Source: Bacteriovorax stolpii (lineage in GTDB: Bacteria > Bdellovibrionota > Bacteriovoracia > Bacteriovoracales > Bacteriovoracaceae). Taken from it: a stretch of 13,077 nt of DNA. The notes beneath the pieces were generated by a model. The model searched no databases. It was not told where the DNA came from and was given only the letters and a program-made list of their open reading frames with translations. The translations under genes were made by a program, and so were the position numbers. This document shows, one piece after another, positions 1 to 6,362 of the stretch. Where the stretch lies: contig CAMAYW010000024.1 in the NCBI GenBank assembly GCA_945862475.1, positions 1 to 13,077 of the forward strand. Direction: 5' to 3'. Position 1 is the stretch's first letter. Each line of letters opens with the position of its first letter.

Positions 1-92
1 AACGAAAGGGAAATATCGCGTAGGACTTGTTTTTTTGGAGGATAAACTTTTCCTACTTTATGCATAGAAAATATGATCTTGTGGCCAGACAT
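1..92 (-). CDS. ettA: Energy-dependent translational throttle protein EttA (ABC-F ATPase), N-terminus only, continues past left edge
   Basis: Only the first 30 codons are in the window. They start at ATG 92-90 and read off the left edge. The peptide contains MHKVGKVYPPKKQVLRDISL, which closely matches the conserved start of EttA as I remember it (E. coli has MHRVGKVVPPKR followed by an ISLSF segment). This stretch lies just before the first Walker A motif, which is outside the window. EttA is a cytoplasmic ABC-F protein that binds the ribosomal E site and couples the first steps of elongation to the ATP/ADP ratio. A strong ribosome binding site (AAGGAAG, 6 nt spacing, plus-strand bases 99-105) and its own promoter candidate lie directly upstream. 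The frame stays open to the edge. A plus-strand frame ending at base 67 overlaps it and is judged a shadow. I am fairly sure of ABC-F, and of EttA from the N-terminus alone. Confidence 0.83.
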   Translation of the reverse strand, partial: MSGHKIIFSMHKVGKVYPPKKQVLRDISLS

Positions 93-123
93 GGGGGACT
101 TCCTTTGATTTTTTGGAAGCCCT

Positions 124-153
124 ATTAAAGCATAGCTGAAGACAAGTTGTCCA
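124..153 (-). promoter_or_regulatory. Candidate sigma-70 promoter for ettA with extended -10
   Basis: On the minus strand TGGACA (148-153) is followed after 18 bases by TTTAAT (124-129). The -10 is preceded by TGC, which makes an extended -10 (TGn). Each hexamer matches 5 of 6 consensus positions. It lies between the stop of the upstream membrane-protein gene (164) and the ettA start (92), giving a 5' UTR of about 25 nt. It would let ettA be expressed independently of the gene before it. Confidence 0.55.
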
Positions 154-163
154 AAATTTACTC

Positions 164-1033
164 TTAGAGCAGGGGTCTTAACCCCTCTAATAAGAAAAAA
201 ATGAAGGCCAGATATGATGGTAGAAAAAAAACCGACAAGAGAAGGAGCTTTATCACCATGAGTCTTTTTTCAAATAGTTCACAATGCCATTTTTCTACAA
301 ACCGAAGTTCTTCCATCAAATATCGAAGATCCTCTTCATAGGATGTTCCAAATTTTAACGTTCTATGACATGAGTCTTTAAGCTTTTCAACAAGTGCTAA
401 GAGCGAGGGTTGCTTAATTAATTTGAGTTCCTGAACACCCGCATGTGAAAAGACTTCACTCCTAGAAATGGGGACTTTTGAAAGGGACTTCAAAATGAAA
501 AGAATTTTCCATAAGAGCCCAATTTCTGAAAAATATTTTTTTCGATAATAATTTAAAATAAATGGAAGTACTCCGCCCCCTATCATCTGCCAGATTAAAA
601 TGAGAAAAAGATTCATCAAACTGATTTCAATTTCGACTATCATGAGAGCAGAGAAAATAAAAATCCAAGTTAGAAACATCATCAAAAGCATCTGAAGATA
701 GACACCTCGGATTGTTTCTTTCATTTTTTTTTCAAACTGCCTGTCTCCCTGAAGACTTTCTCTCAGAAAAATTAAAGACTCTTGGTAAGTTCCGCCGAGC
801 TTTCTAGAAAGCTCTAGAAGAATATTTAAAACTCCTGAATAAAACTTATATGTGGGAAGCTTTGAATGAAGCGTTGAATCCACACGAGCATTCCAATTAA
901 AGGTTTTTAGCCATTGCTCAAGCTCCTCCCCCTGATCTCGTCGTGTAATCAGCAGGTTAGAAGGTATCAAAAAAGGAGTTTCAACCCAAAGAACAAGAAG
1001 AAAAATAACAACAAAATAAAAAACATAGGACAT
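164..1033 (-). CDS. Multi-pass membrane protein, weakly TadC/T2SF-like
   Basis: Predicted 289-residue membrane protein of uncertain function. Hydrophobic segments lie near residues 1-21, 112-133, 139-161 and 258-284. Soluble charged regions sit between the first and second and between the third and fourth. The stretch around residues 75-107 (LSRKLGGTYQESLIFL, then charged helices) and a charged helix running into a C-terminal membrane anchor recall the layout of type II secretion F-domain proteins such as TadC, which form the inner-membrane platform of pilus assembly systems. No TadA, TadB or pilin gene is visible, so this is a fold-level guess. An upstream in-frame ATG at 1123 would add 30 residues. 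I prefer ATG 1033 because AGAGG sits 7 nt before it, the protein then begins directly with its membrane segment, and the longer form would cover the promoter of the divergent gene. ettA follows after 71 nt. Confidence 0.7.
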   Translation of the reverse strand: MSYVFYFVVIFLLVLWVETPFLIPSNLLITRRDQGEELEQWLKTFNWNARVDSTLHSKLPTYKFYSGVLNILLELSRKLGGTYQESLIFLRESLQGDRQFEKKMKETIRGVYLQMLLMMFLTWIFIFSALMIVEIEISLMNLFLILIWQMIGGGVLPFILNYYRKKYFSEIGLLWKILFILKSLSKVPISRSEVFSHAGVQELKLIKQPSLLALVEKLKDSCHRTLKFGTSYEEDLRYLMEELRFVEKWHCELFEKRLMVIKLLLLSVFFLPSYLAFIFFLLEGLRPLL

Positions 1034-1040
1034 AAAAAAA

Positions 1041-1045
1041 CCTCT
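1041..1045 (-). promoter_or_regulatory. Ribosome binding site that fixes the start at 1033
   Basis: AGAGG on the minus strand lies 7 nt upstream of ATG 1033-1031, within a T-rich leader. The alternative start at 1123 has no comparable site. Further upstream there is a TATATT -10-like hexamer but no convincing -35, so the promoter of this gene is not resolved. Confidence 0.6.
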
Positions 1046-1076
1046 AAGAAAAATATAACAAACACTCTCCGATTCG

Positions 1077-1104
1077 TTGACAGCCTGCAAGGTGTTGTCA
1101 TAAT
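1077..1104 (+). promoter_or_regulatory. Strong sigma-70 promoter candidate of the methyltransferase-ABC operon
   Basis: A perfect -35 TTGACA (1077-1082), a 16-base spacer and CATAAT (1099-1104, 5 of 6 consensus). Transcription would begin around 1110-1112, only a few bases before ATG 1114. It drives the plus-strand operon 1114-5146 and lies in the 80-base divergent intergenic region. Confidence 0.6.
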
Positions 1105-1113
1105 TTCTCAAAC

Positions 1114-1416
1114 ATGAATTCACTTCAGAAACAGATTGAAACTAAGGCGACTAGCTCACATGAAGATTACGTCGTTTCATTTGAGACAAACCTTTTAAAC
1201 ATTCAAGATATGAATGAAGTTGAACTCATATTAAAAAAACTTCAGTTCCTTGGTCTTAATTTTGATCCATTTCAAAGTGAAGTCGGTACAGAGTGTGAAG
1301 AGATTATGAATCAGCTGCATTTAGCTGAGCATATGAGAAATCCCTATCTTGCGACCAATATTCTTCTAAGACTTTTGGATAAAACTGAAGAAAGATTGAA
1401 TAACCTAAAGCAATAA
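1114..1416 (+). CDS. Small acidic helical protein of unknown function, first gene of the operon
   Basis: 100-residue soluble protein with no signal peptide or membrane segment. I do not recognise a family. The central and C-terminal parts look mostly alpha-helical (for example residues 33-46 and 62-98, ending in a charged helix LLDKTEERLNNLKQ). The start ATG has no Shine-Dalgarno sequence before it (preceding bases TTTCTCAAAC), and the upstream promoter candidate would place the transcript start within a few bases of it, so translation may be leaderless. The next internal ATG (residue 33) would cut the protein by a third and has no better site. The methyltransferase gene starts 16 bases after its stop, so the two are probably co-transcribed. 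Coding status rests on the clean open frame, the tight spacing and the promoter position. Confidence 0.65.
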   Translation: MNSLQKQIETKATSSHEDYVVSFETNLLNIQDMNEVELILKKLQFLGLNFDPFQSEVGTECEEIMNQLHLAEHMRNPYLATNILLRLLDKTEERLNNLKQ

Positions 1417-1432
1417 TCTTGCGGAACTTTAC

Positions 1433-2647
1433 ATGAACAAAATTCCTGAATGCCTGATTCATCCGGTGTCTATTAAATTATTACGTCAGGGCCATCCCTG
1501 GATCACTTCAGATAATTTTTCAAACCGCTTCCCTAGACAATCAGAATTTGTAATCGCGATGGATGAAAGAAAACGTCCACTGGCCCTCCTTATCCATGAC
1601 CCCAATCATAAAAATGTGAAGGCAAGAGTCTGGAGTACGAAATTTCCATTTGATCGGGAAGCCCAACATTTTACAGCGAGCATTCAGGGGCGATTAGACC
1701 TGGCCTTTGAAAAAAGAATTCAGCAAAAAGAACTTAAGGAGCGGGAGAATTATTACCTTGTTTTTGGAGAAGCCGATCAACTACCGGGTCTTTTTATTCT
1801 GCGTCTCAAAGATCGAGTTCTGATTCAGCTTTATACAGGCTTTTGGAATCGCTATAAATCAATTATCCAAACCACACTTCAGGAAGTTTTTCCTGAAATT
1901 AAAGATGAGAACGTTTGGTTCCAGCTCCGTGGTGAGACAAAGGAACTTCAAAAGCTTCCCACAAATTCAATTGACTCAAACCGAAGAGATGAGTTTCATC
2001 TCTCTGAATTTGGCATTCAATATCTCATTCGACTTGGATCATCTTATGATCATGGGCTGTATACCGACATGAGCTCAATCCGCCACGTGCTTTCAAAATT
2101 TATTACTCCAGGTATGAGTGTTTTGAATCTATATAGTTATACGGGAGCTTTCTCACTTTGGGCGATGAAACTCGGGGCAACCAATGTCGTTTCCGTTGAT
2201 TTATCTCCTAAGTATATTGAATGGCTTCAGCAAAATATTGCACTTAATCCGGAACTCAATCACACTCAGCATGAGTCCATGATTAAGAGTGTGGATGAAG
2301 CCCTTAATGACTTAAAAACAAATAATAAGACATTTGATTTTATCGTATGTGATCCTCCCTCTTCTTCTTCAGATGGAGAAAAAAGAACTTCAGCAGTAAA
2401 GGCTTATCGAGATCTTCTAGAAAAAATGGATCTCCTTTTAAAAGTTGGCGGTAAGCTCGTTATTTTTCTTAATACTCACCAAATTGGACAAGAGAAATTT
2501 GATCGCATTTTGAAAGATTACTTATCCGAACTAAAACTTAACTACAAAATGATCACCCGACTTCATTTGTCGCAGGACTGCCCAACTCTCAAAGGGTTTC
2601 CTGAAGGAAGTTATTTAAAAGGGATCGTTTTGGAAAAACAATGTTAG
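1433..2647 (+). CDS. Class I SAM-dependent RNA methyltransferase with PUA domain (RlmI/RlmK group, COG1092)
   Basis: 404 residues, the usual size for single-chain RlmI-type 23S rRNA methyltransferases. An N-terminal PUA-like RNA-binding domain spans about residues 1-75 (HPWIT at 21-25). A linking domain carries FGEADQLPGLFI (111-122), matching the family GESDGLPGL motif. GLYTDMSSIR (208-217) corresponds to the G-hydrophobic-x-D-x-R segment. The Rossmann SAM site is at VLNLYSYTGAFSL (230-242), with the acidic end of strand 2 at D256 and motif IV CDPPSSSS (306-313). Where m5C enzymes of this group are expected to carry a cysteine (motif VI, TCS-like), this protein has FLNTHQIG (345-352). So m5C1962 chemistry is not supported, and the position or base methylated is open. 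RlmK-type m7G methylation is one alternative. GGAA lies 8 nt before the start. Its stop overlaps the ABC ATPase start by 7 nt. Confidence 0.85.
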   Translation: MNKIPECLIHPVSIKLLRQGHPWITSDNFSNRFPRQSEFVIAMDERKRPLALLIHDPNHKNVKARVWSTKFPFDREAQHFTASIQGRLDLAFEKRIQQKELKERENYYLVFGEADQLPGLFILRLKDRVLIQLYTGFWNRYKSIIQTTLQEVFPEIKDENVWFQLRGETKELQKLPTNSIDSNRRDEFHLSEFGIQYLIRLGSSYDHGLYTDMSSIRHVLSKFITPGMSVLNLYSYTGAFSLWAMKLGATNVVSVDLSPKYIEWLQQNIALNPELNHTQHESMIKSVDEALNDLKTNNKTFDFIVCDPPSSSSDGEKRTSAVKAYRDLLEKMDLLLKVGGKLVIFLNTHQIGQEKFDRILKDYLSELKLNYKMITRLHLSQDCPTLKGFPEGSYLKGIVLEKQC

Positions 2648-3567
2648 AGGTAAAGAATTTAACAAAATCTTTTACTACTTTTCGAAAAGAGCCAGGGCTT
2701 AAGGGCTCACTGAAAGCACTCTTAAGAAGAGAGAAAGTTATTAAGAATGCTCTCAAATCTGTTTCTTTTAAAATCGAACAAGGTGAAATTGTTGGTCTTA
2801 TTGGTGCCAATGGAGCGGGTAAGACAACTCTTGTAAAAATACTCGCGGGAATCGTACACCCGACGTCGGGAGAAGCAACTGTTCTTGGATTTAAACCTTG
2901 GGAAAGAGATAACGAATACAGAAAACAAATGTCTCTCATTATGGGGCAGAAGGCCCAAGTCTGGTGGGATCTTCCAGCGCTTGATAGCTTTTTACTTTTA
3001 AAAGAAATCTATCAAATCGAAGATTCACTTTATAAAAAGAATATTGAGTTTTTAGCTGATACACTCATGATTAAAGATCAGCTTAAAACCCAAGTGAGAA
3101 AACTCTCTTTGGGAGAGAGGATGAAAATTGAACTCATGGCGGCCCTTCTCCATAGGCCTAGAGTTATTTTTTTAGATGAGCCCACGATTGGTTTAGATAT
3201 TTCAGCGCAGAAAGCTGTCAGAGAATTTATGCGAAATTATCAAAGTGAATTTAAACCAATCACCATTCTTACCTCTCATTATATGGAGGACATTAAAGAA
3301 CTTTGTCCTAGGATTATGATCATTAAGGAAGGACAATTCGTTTATGACGGGGCGCTTAGCGAAGTTCAAAAAATGATGGGAGATGAAAAAAGATTAACTG
3401 TAACGACCAAAGAAAAAACTTTTAAATTAAGTGTTCCAAGATCTGAACTTGGAGTGAAAATGTCTGAGCTCTTTACTGCCAATGAGATCCTTGATCTAAA
3501 TATTCATGACCCCTCAATTGAAGATATCATTGAGTCCATAATGAACTATGGGATAAAAACGCCGTGA
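2641..3567 (+). CDS. ABC-2 type transporter, ATP-binding subunit (COG4586-like)
   Basis: 308-residue nucleotide-binding subunit. Visible motifs in order are Walker A GANGAGKT (55-62), Q-loop Q103 inside GQKAQVWWDLP, signature LSLGE (155-159), Walker B VIFLDE (175-180) with D-loop GLD, and switch His213 (TSHY). The GQK-x-x-WWDLP run and the roughly 30-residue insertion before the first beta strand (residues 11-35) are typical, as I recall, of the COG4586 group of ABC exporters. That group pairs with two dissimilar permeases of the DUF990/ABC2_membrane_6 type, and exactly that arrangement follows here. It would power export across the inner membrane; the substrate is unknown. The start overlaps the methyltransferase stop by 7 nt with GGAA about 5 nt before it. 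The C-terminal 60 residues form a regulatory-type extension. Translational coupling to both neighbours is likely. Confidence 0.9.
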   Translation: MLEVKNLTKSFTTFRKEPGLKGSLKALLRREKVIKNALKSVSFKIEQGEIVGLIGANGAGKTTLVKILAGIVHPTSGEATVLGFKPWERDNEYRKQMSLIMGQKAQVWWDLPALDSFLLLKEIYQIEDSLYKKNIEFLADTLMIKDQLKTQVRKLSLGERMKIELMAALLHRPRVIFLDEPTIGLDISAQKAVREFMRNYQSEFKPITILTSHYMEDIKELCPRIMIIKEGQFVYDGALSEVQKMMGDEKRLTVTTKEKTFKLSVPRSELGVKMSELFTANEILDLNIHDPSIEDIIESIMNYGIKTP

Positions 3568-4361
3568 GATGGTGGAGGTTTGTCGTTGCTTCAGAAATCC
3601 GAAAGATTCTTGCCTTCAGAGCAGATTTTTGGGTGACGTTTATTGGCCAAACTTGCATTCAAATATTTATTGCTCGCTCCCTATGGTTAGCGATCTTTGA
3701 ATCCTCCGGGAAAACAATGATGGAAGGGTATACAATTGAAACGATGACCCTCTACTATCTTATAGTCCCTATTGGTTCTAAAATGCTTACCGGTGAGAAT
3801 ATGGGATTTCTCTCTAGGGAAATTTATGAGGGTACCTTTAATCGATATCTTCTTTATCCACTTTCATTTTTTCATTATAAAACAATTACTTTTTTAACTT
3901 ATAGCGCCTTCTATGGATTACAGCTGGCACTGGCTTTTATAGGCTATCAACTCTTATTTGGTCAGTTCACTCTCAATGAGTTCATTCATCTAGGTTATGG
4001 TCTCCTTTTTTTCATGATCGCCTCCTACACCTATTGTAATCTCTCTCTTTTTATTGAACTCATTTCCATTTGGGCGGATAACATTTGGTCACTCATGGTG
4101 ATGGCGAGATTCCTGTGTTTCTTTTTTGGAGGGGCCTATATTCCATTGAGTTTTTTTCCTGGCGCTCTTCAAGCTGTGATTCATTTCACTCCCTTTCCCT
4201 ATCTCATCTCTCTTCCTATTAATGCTATGATGGGAAAACTTCATCCTATAGAGATGATCACAGGTTTTTTTATTCTCCTTGGATGGTCATTCATTTTTAG
4301 TTGGCTTTCAAGACGCCTTTGGGACAAAGGTCAATATGCCTACTCTGGAGTTGGTATATGA
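3564..4361 (+). CDS. ABC-2 type transporter permease 1 (COG4587-like)
   Basis: 265-residue inner-membrane permease with about six hydrophobic segments (near 22-44, 60-77, 103-130, 137-165, 170-200 and 235-250). The motif REIYEGTFNRYLLYPLS (85-101) after the second segment and the C-terminal tail WDKGQYAYSGVGI match the conserved elements of this permease group (an I-x-x-G-x(6)-L-x-x-P-L motif and a closing W-x-x-G-x-x-x-Y-x-x-G). It would form half of the membrane channel with the next gene product. Translation starts at GTG 3564, where GTGA overlaps the stop of the ATPase gene by 4 nt. No ATG in this frame gives a better start. The Shine-Dalgarno match is poor, so translation probably depends on coupling to the ATPase gene. 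Confidence 0.87.
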   Translation: MRWWRFVVASEIRKILAFRADFWVTFIGQTCIQIFIARSLWLAIFESSGKTMMEGYTIETMTLYYLIVPIGSKMLTGENMGFLSREIYEGTFNRYLLYPLSFFHYKTITFLTYSAFYGLQLALAFIGYQLLFGQFTLNEFIHLGYGLLFFMIASYTYCNLSLFIELISIWADNIWSLMVMARFLCFFFGGAYIPLSFFPGALQAVIHFTPFPYLISLPINAMMGKLHPIEMITGFFILLGWSFIFSWLSRRLWDKGQYAYSGVGI

Positions 4362-5146
4362 AGAGATACGTTCGACTTTATCTTTTTTTTCTACAGTTCT
4401 CGTTTTCAAAGGCACTGGAGTTTCGGATTGATTTCTTTTTTAGAATCGCCATGGATATCATGTACTATATTGTGAACATCGCTCTTTTTAAAATTTTACT
4501 TCTTCACACACCTTTCATAGCAGGATGGAGTGACCAGCAAATGATGGTCTTCGTGGGATGCTATCTATTGGTAGATGCTATCAATATGACTGTTTTCTCG
4601 ACAAATATGTGGTGGTTACCCTTCTACATCAATAGGGGTGAACTTGATTACTATCTCATCCGTCCAGTTTCTCCCCTCTTTTTTCTTTCTCTAAGAGAAT
4701 TTTCAGCGAACTCATTTATTAATCTCATCATTGCTGGATGTTTTTTCTTCTATAGTCTTTTTAATTATTCTCAAGATTGGAGTCTTTTATCTCTTATTGG
4801 ATTAATTATTCTACTGATTAATGGATCACTTATTTATTACTGCATTCAGATGCTCATGATTCTTCCCGTTTTTTGGACTCAAAGTGCGAGAGGATTTATT
4901 GATCTCTTTTATACTCTGGGGCTTGCAATGGAGCGACCAGATCGTATTTTCAAAGGATGGTTAAGAATACTTTTTACAATCTTTTTACCGTTTGCTCTTA
5001 TCGCTTCATTTCCAGCGCGCGTTTTTTTAGAGGGGGCAGATTTTTCAACCATTTTTCACCTAATCCTAGTGAGCACTGGATTATGGTTGATCGTTCTTTA
5101 TGTTTGGAAAATGGGTCTAAAAAATTATTCCAGTGCGAGTTCTTAA
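4358..5146 (+). CDS. ABC-2 type transporter permease 2 (COG3694/ABC2_membrane_6-like)
   Basis: 262-residue inner-membrane permease with about six hydrophobic segments. RGELDYYLIRPVSPLF (93-108) is the hallmark motif of this permease group, and the C-terminal MGLKNYSSASS matches the family's closing GL-x-x-Y-x-S-A-S. It would pair with permease 1 as the second, non-identical channel half. An in-frame start at 4301 is possible but would lie deep in permease 1. ATG 4358 is preferred because ATGA overlaps the previous stop by 4 nt and GGAG (4347-4350) lies 7 nt upstream. The gene ends at TAA 5144-5146, overlapping the stop of the convergent DUF962 gene in a shared TTAA. No terminator hairpin is visible after it. 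Confidence 0.87.
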   Translation: MKRYVRLYLFFLQFSFSKALEFRIDFFFRIAMDIMYYIVNIALFKILLLHTPFIAGWSDQQMMVFVGCYLLVDAINMTVFSTNMWWLPFYINRGELDYYLIRPVSPLFFLSLREFSANSFINLIIAGCFFFYSLFNYSQDWSLLSLIGLIILLINGSLIYYCIQMLMILPVFWTQSARGFIDLFYTLGLAMERPDRIFKGWLRILFTIFLPFALIASFPARVFLEGADFSTIFHLILVSTGLWLIVLYVWKMGLKNYSSASS

Positions 5147-5445
5147 AAGGCTGAAATTTTTCCTGTTAAGATTTCCCAAAACATTTTGAAATCTCCCAGA
5201 AAACTGTAGAAAGGATGTTTGAAAGTTGCTGGTTTATTTTTTTCATAAACAAAGTGACCAAACCAAGCAAAGCCATAACCAACGATTGGAATCAGGCCAA
5301 TCGTAATGAGGTGCCCCGTAAAGAAGAAAAGTAGAAGTAATGAAATAACGCCGCATGTACCAATAAAATGAAGTCTTCTACAAATTAAATTTGAGTGTTC
5401 ACGTAGGTAAAAGGGATAGAATTCTCTAAAGCTTTTAAATTCCAT
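5143..5445 (-). CDS. DUF962 / Mpo1-like membrane protein (PF06127)
   Basis: 100 residues, the usual bacterial length for this family. Conserved features are FYLREHSN (12-19), RRLHFIGT (23-30), GYGFAWFGHFVYEKNKPATF (56-75), HPFYSFLGDFKMFW (77-90) and EILTGKI. Two hydrophobic segments lie near residues 28-43 and 46-63. The yeast member Mpo1 is an Fe(II)-dependent dioxygenase acting on 2-hydroxy fatty acids. The histidines that would bind iron appear to be present (H17, H26, H64, H77), but the role of bacterial members is not settled. A clear AGGAG (complement at 5452-5456) lies 6 nt before ATG 5445, with a promoter candidate directly upstream. The gene stands alone on its strand and converges on the ABC operon. 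Confidence 0.88.
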   Translation of the reverse strand: MEFKSFREFYPFYLREHSNLICRRLHFIGTCGVISLLLLFFFTGHLITIGLIPIVGYGFAWFGHFVYEKNKPATFKHPFYSFLGDFKMFWEILTGKISAF

Positions 5446-5462
5446 TATATTCTCCTACCTTT

Positions 5463-5490
5463 ATCATAATGCAACAGAACAAATTCTCAA
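5463..5490 (-). promoter_or_regulatory. Sigma-70 promoter candidate for the DUF962 gene
   Basis: On the minus strand TTGAGA (complement 5485-5490), a 16-base spacer and TATGAT (complement 5463-5468) each match 5 of 6 consensus positions. The predicted transcript start falls just upstream of the AGGAG ribosome binding site, so the leader would be short. Confidence 0.55.
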
Positions 5491-5528
5491 GAATATTTAT
5501 TTCTCAAGGTTTTTCCGACTCTTCCGAT

Positions 5529-5541
5529 AAGGTATAAGAGG
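5529..5541 (+). promoter_or_regulatory. Two possible ribosome binding sites deciding the amidase start
   Basis: AAGG (5529-5532) lies 8 nt before GTG 5541, and AAGAGG (5536-5541) lies 5 nt before TTG 5547. Both starts are in frame and differ by two residues. The TTG option gives a typical n-region with Lys at position 2. No convincing promoter was identified for this operon. Confidence 0.45.
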
Positions 5542-6362
5542 TGTTCTTGAAGACTTTTTTACTCCCTTTTTTGTGCCTGTTCGCTTCACTTCCTCTCCTC
5601 GGAGAAGATTGCTACAACTGTGAAAGACTCTTGAGATATTCTCCTCCAATGGTGAATCCATGGCCTATTGAGTACGTCACAATCAATAAAGTCCCTTTTG
5701 AAAGAAACACTAAAGCAAGTTTTTGCCGTCGACCCGTGGAGATGGTAGACACTATCGTTCTTCATCATTCAGAAACTCCAAGTAGCACGACTCCAGAGGA
5801 CATCAATAGACTTCATCTCTCTAGGGGAACTCCTGAGGATCCTTGGTATATGATTGCGTATTCTTACAATATTAACTCTCCCTATTCCGGAGCTTCGGCC
5901 CCAAAGGCAAAAGTTACCGAGGGAAGACCAATGGATCTCGTAGGGGCACATGCAGGCTCGGATGCATTTGTTCCGATGGATGAGAGTCAAAAAAAAATGT
6001 GGGATGAAGGACTTATTACCTGTGGAAAAGAAAATCAGGAATTCAAAGTAAATCCAAATATGATTCGAGATGGAAAGATAAAGGCCAATGTTACCACGAT
6101 TGGTGTTGTCGTTATTGGTAACTATGCTCCATTTTCGAGGACAAATCCAAACGGTTATCATCGAAATAATCCACGCTATCCTACGAAATCAACTCAAGAC
6201 TTAATTGCGAGACTTTCGTGCCAACTGCAAAAGAAATATCCAAAAATAACCAATATCAAGTGGCATAACTACTATAATGCAACATCTTGTCCTGGATCCA
6301 TTAAGGAGTACATAAGTAAGATCATCACTCAAACGAGGAAGTACGGATGCGATTTCAAATAA
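5541..6362 (+). CDS. Secreted N-acetylmuramoyl-L-alanine amidase (Amidase_2 / PGRP-like)
   Basis: 273 residues from GTG 5541 (271 from TTG 5547). The N-terminus is a Sec signal peptide (KTFLLPFLCLFASLPLLGED), so it should act on peptidoglycan in the periplasm or outside the cell. The amidase domain begins at VDTIVLHHSE (69-78). Zinc ligands by family analogy (T7 lysozyme, PGRPs) are the first motif His (H75 or H76), H242 in KWHNYYNATSCPG and C250 in SCPG; AHAG at 136-139 and IGVVVIGNY (187-195) are core strands. Such enzymes cleave the MurNAc-L-Ala bond. An extra segment of roughly 45 residues (about 141-185, with its own Cys161) separates AHAG from the next core strand, and C24/C27 lie just after the signal, so disulfides are possible. 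The next gene overlaps its end by 16 nt, so the three genes to 7046 are probably co-expressed. Confidence 0.87.
   Translation: MFLKTFLLPFLCLFASLPLLGEDCYNCERLLRYSPPMVNPWPIEYVTINKVPFERNTKASFCRRPVEMVDTIVLHHSETPSSTTPEDINRLHLSRGTPEDPWYMIAYSYNINSPYSGASAPKAKVTEGRPMDLVGAHAGSDAFVPMDESQKKMWDEGLITCGKENQEFKVNPNMIRDGKIKANVTTIGVVVIGNYAPFSRTNPNGYHRNNPRYPTKSTQDLIARLSCQLQKKYPKITNIKWHNYYNATSCPGSIKEYISKIITQTRKYGCDFK

Noticed and set aside
2..67. Plus-strand open frame running in from the left edge and ending at TAG 67
   Set aside because: The opposite strand encodes a clear EttA N-terminus with ribosome binding site and promoter over the same bases. The plus-strand peptide has no recognisable features.
93..122. 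Imperfect hairpin (CTTCC/GGAAG with flanking GGG/CCC) as a terminator
   Set aside because: There is a mismatch in the stem and no T-tract after it on either strand, and it covers the ettA ribosome binding site.
914..1117. 67-residue plus-strand ORF
   Set aside because: It is an Asn/Lys-rich translation of the antisense of the membrane protein's N-terminus, with no ribosome binding site or domain.
164..1123. Longer 319-residue version of the membrane protein starting at 1123
   Set aside because: The extra 30 residues have no ribosome binding site before them, are not hydrophobic or conserved-looking, and would overlap the divergent gene's start and promoter.
2589..2958. Two minus-strand ORFs opposite the ABC ATPase gene
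   Set aside because: They are shadows of a gene with all ABC motifs and have no independent coding signals.
4301..4357. Upstream start for permease 2
   Set aside because: It would overlap permease 1 by 61 bases and add a segment without family similarity. ATG 4358 has GGAG at 7 nt and the typical ATGA overlap.
5769..6161. 130-residue minus-strand ORF opposite the amidase gene
   Set aside because: It lies entirely inside a gene with intact zinc-ligand motifs. The peptide looks like random antisense (Trp, Cys and Arg rich).
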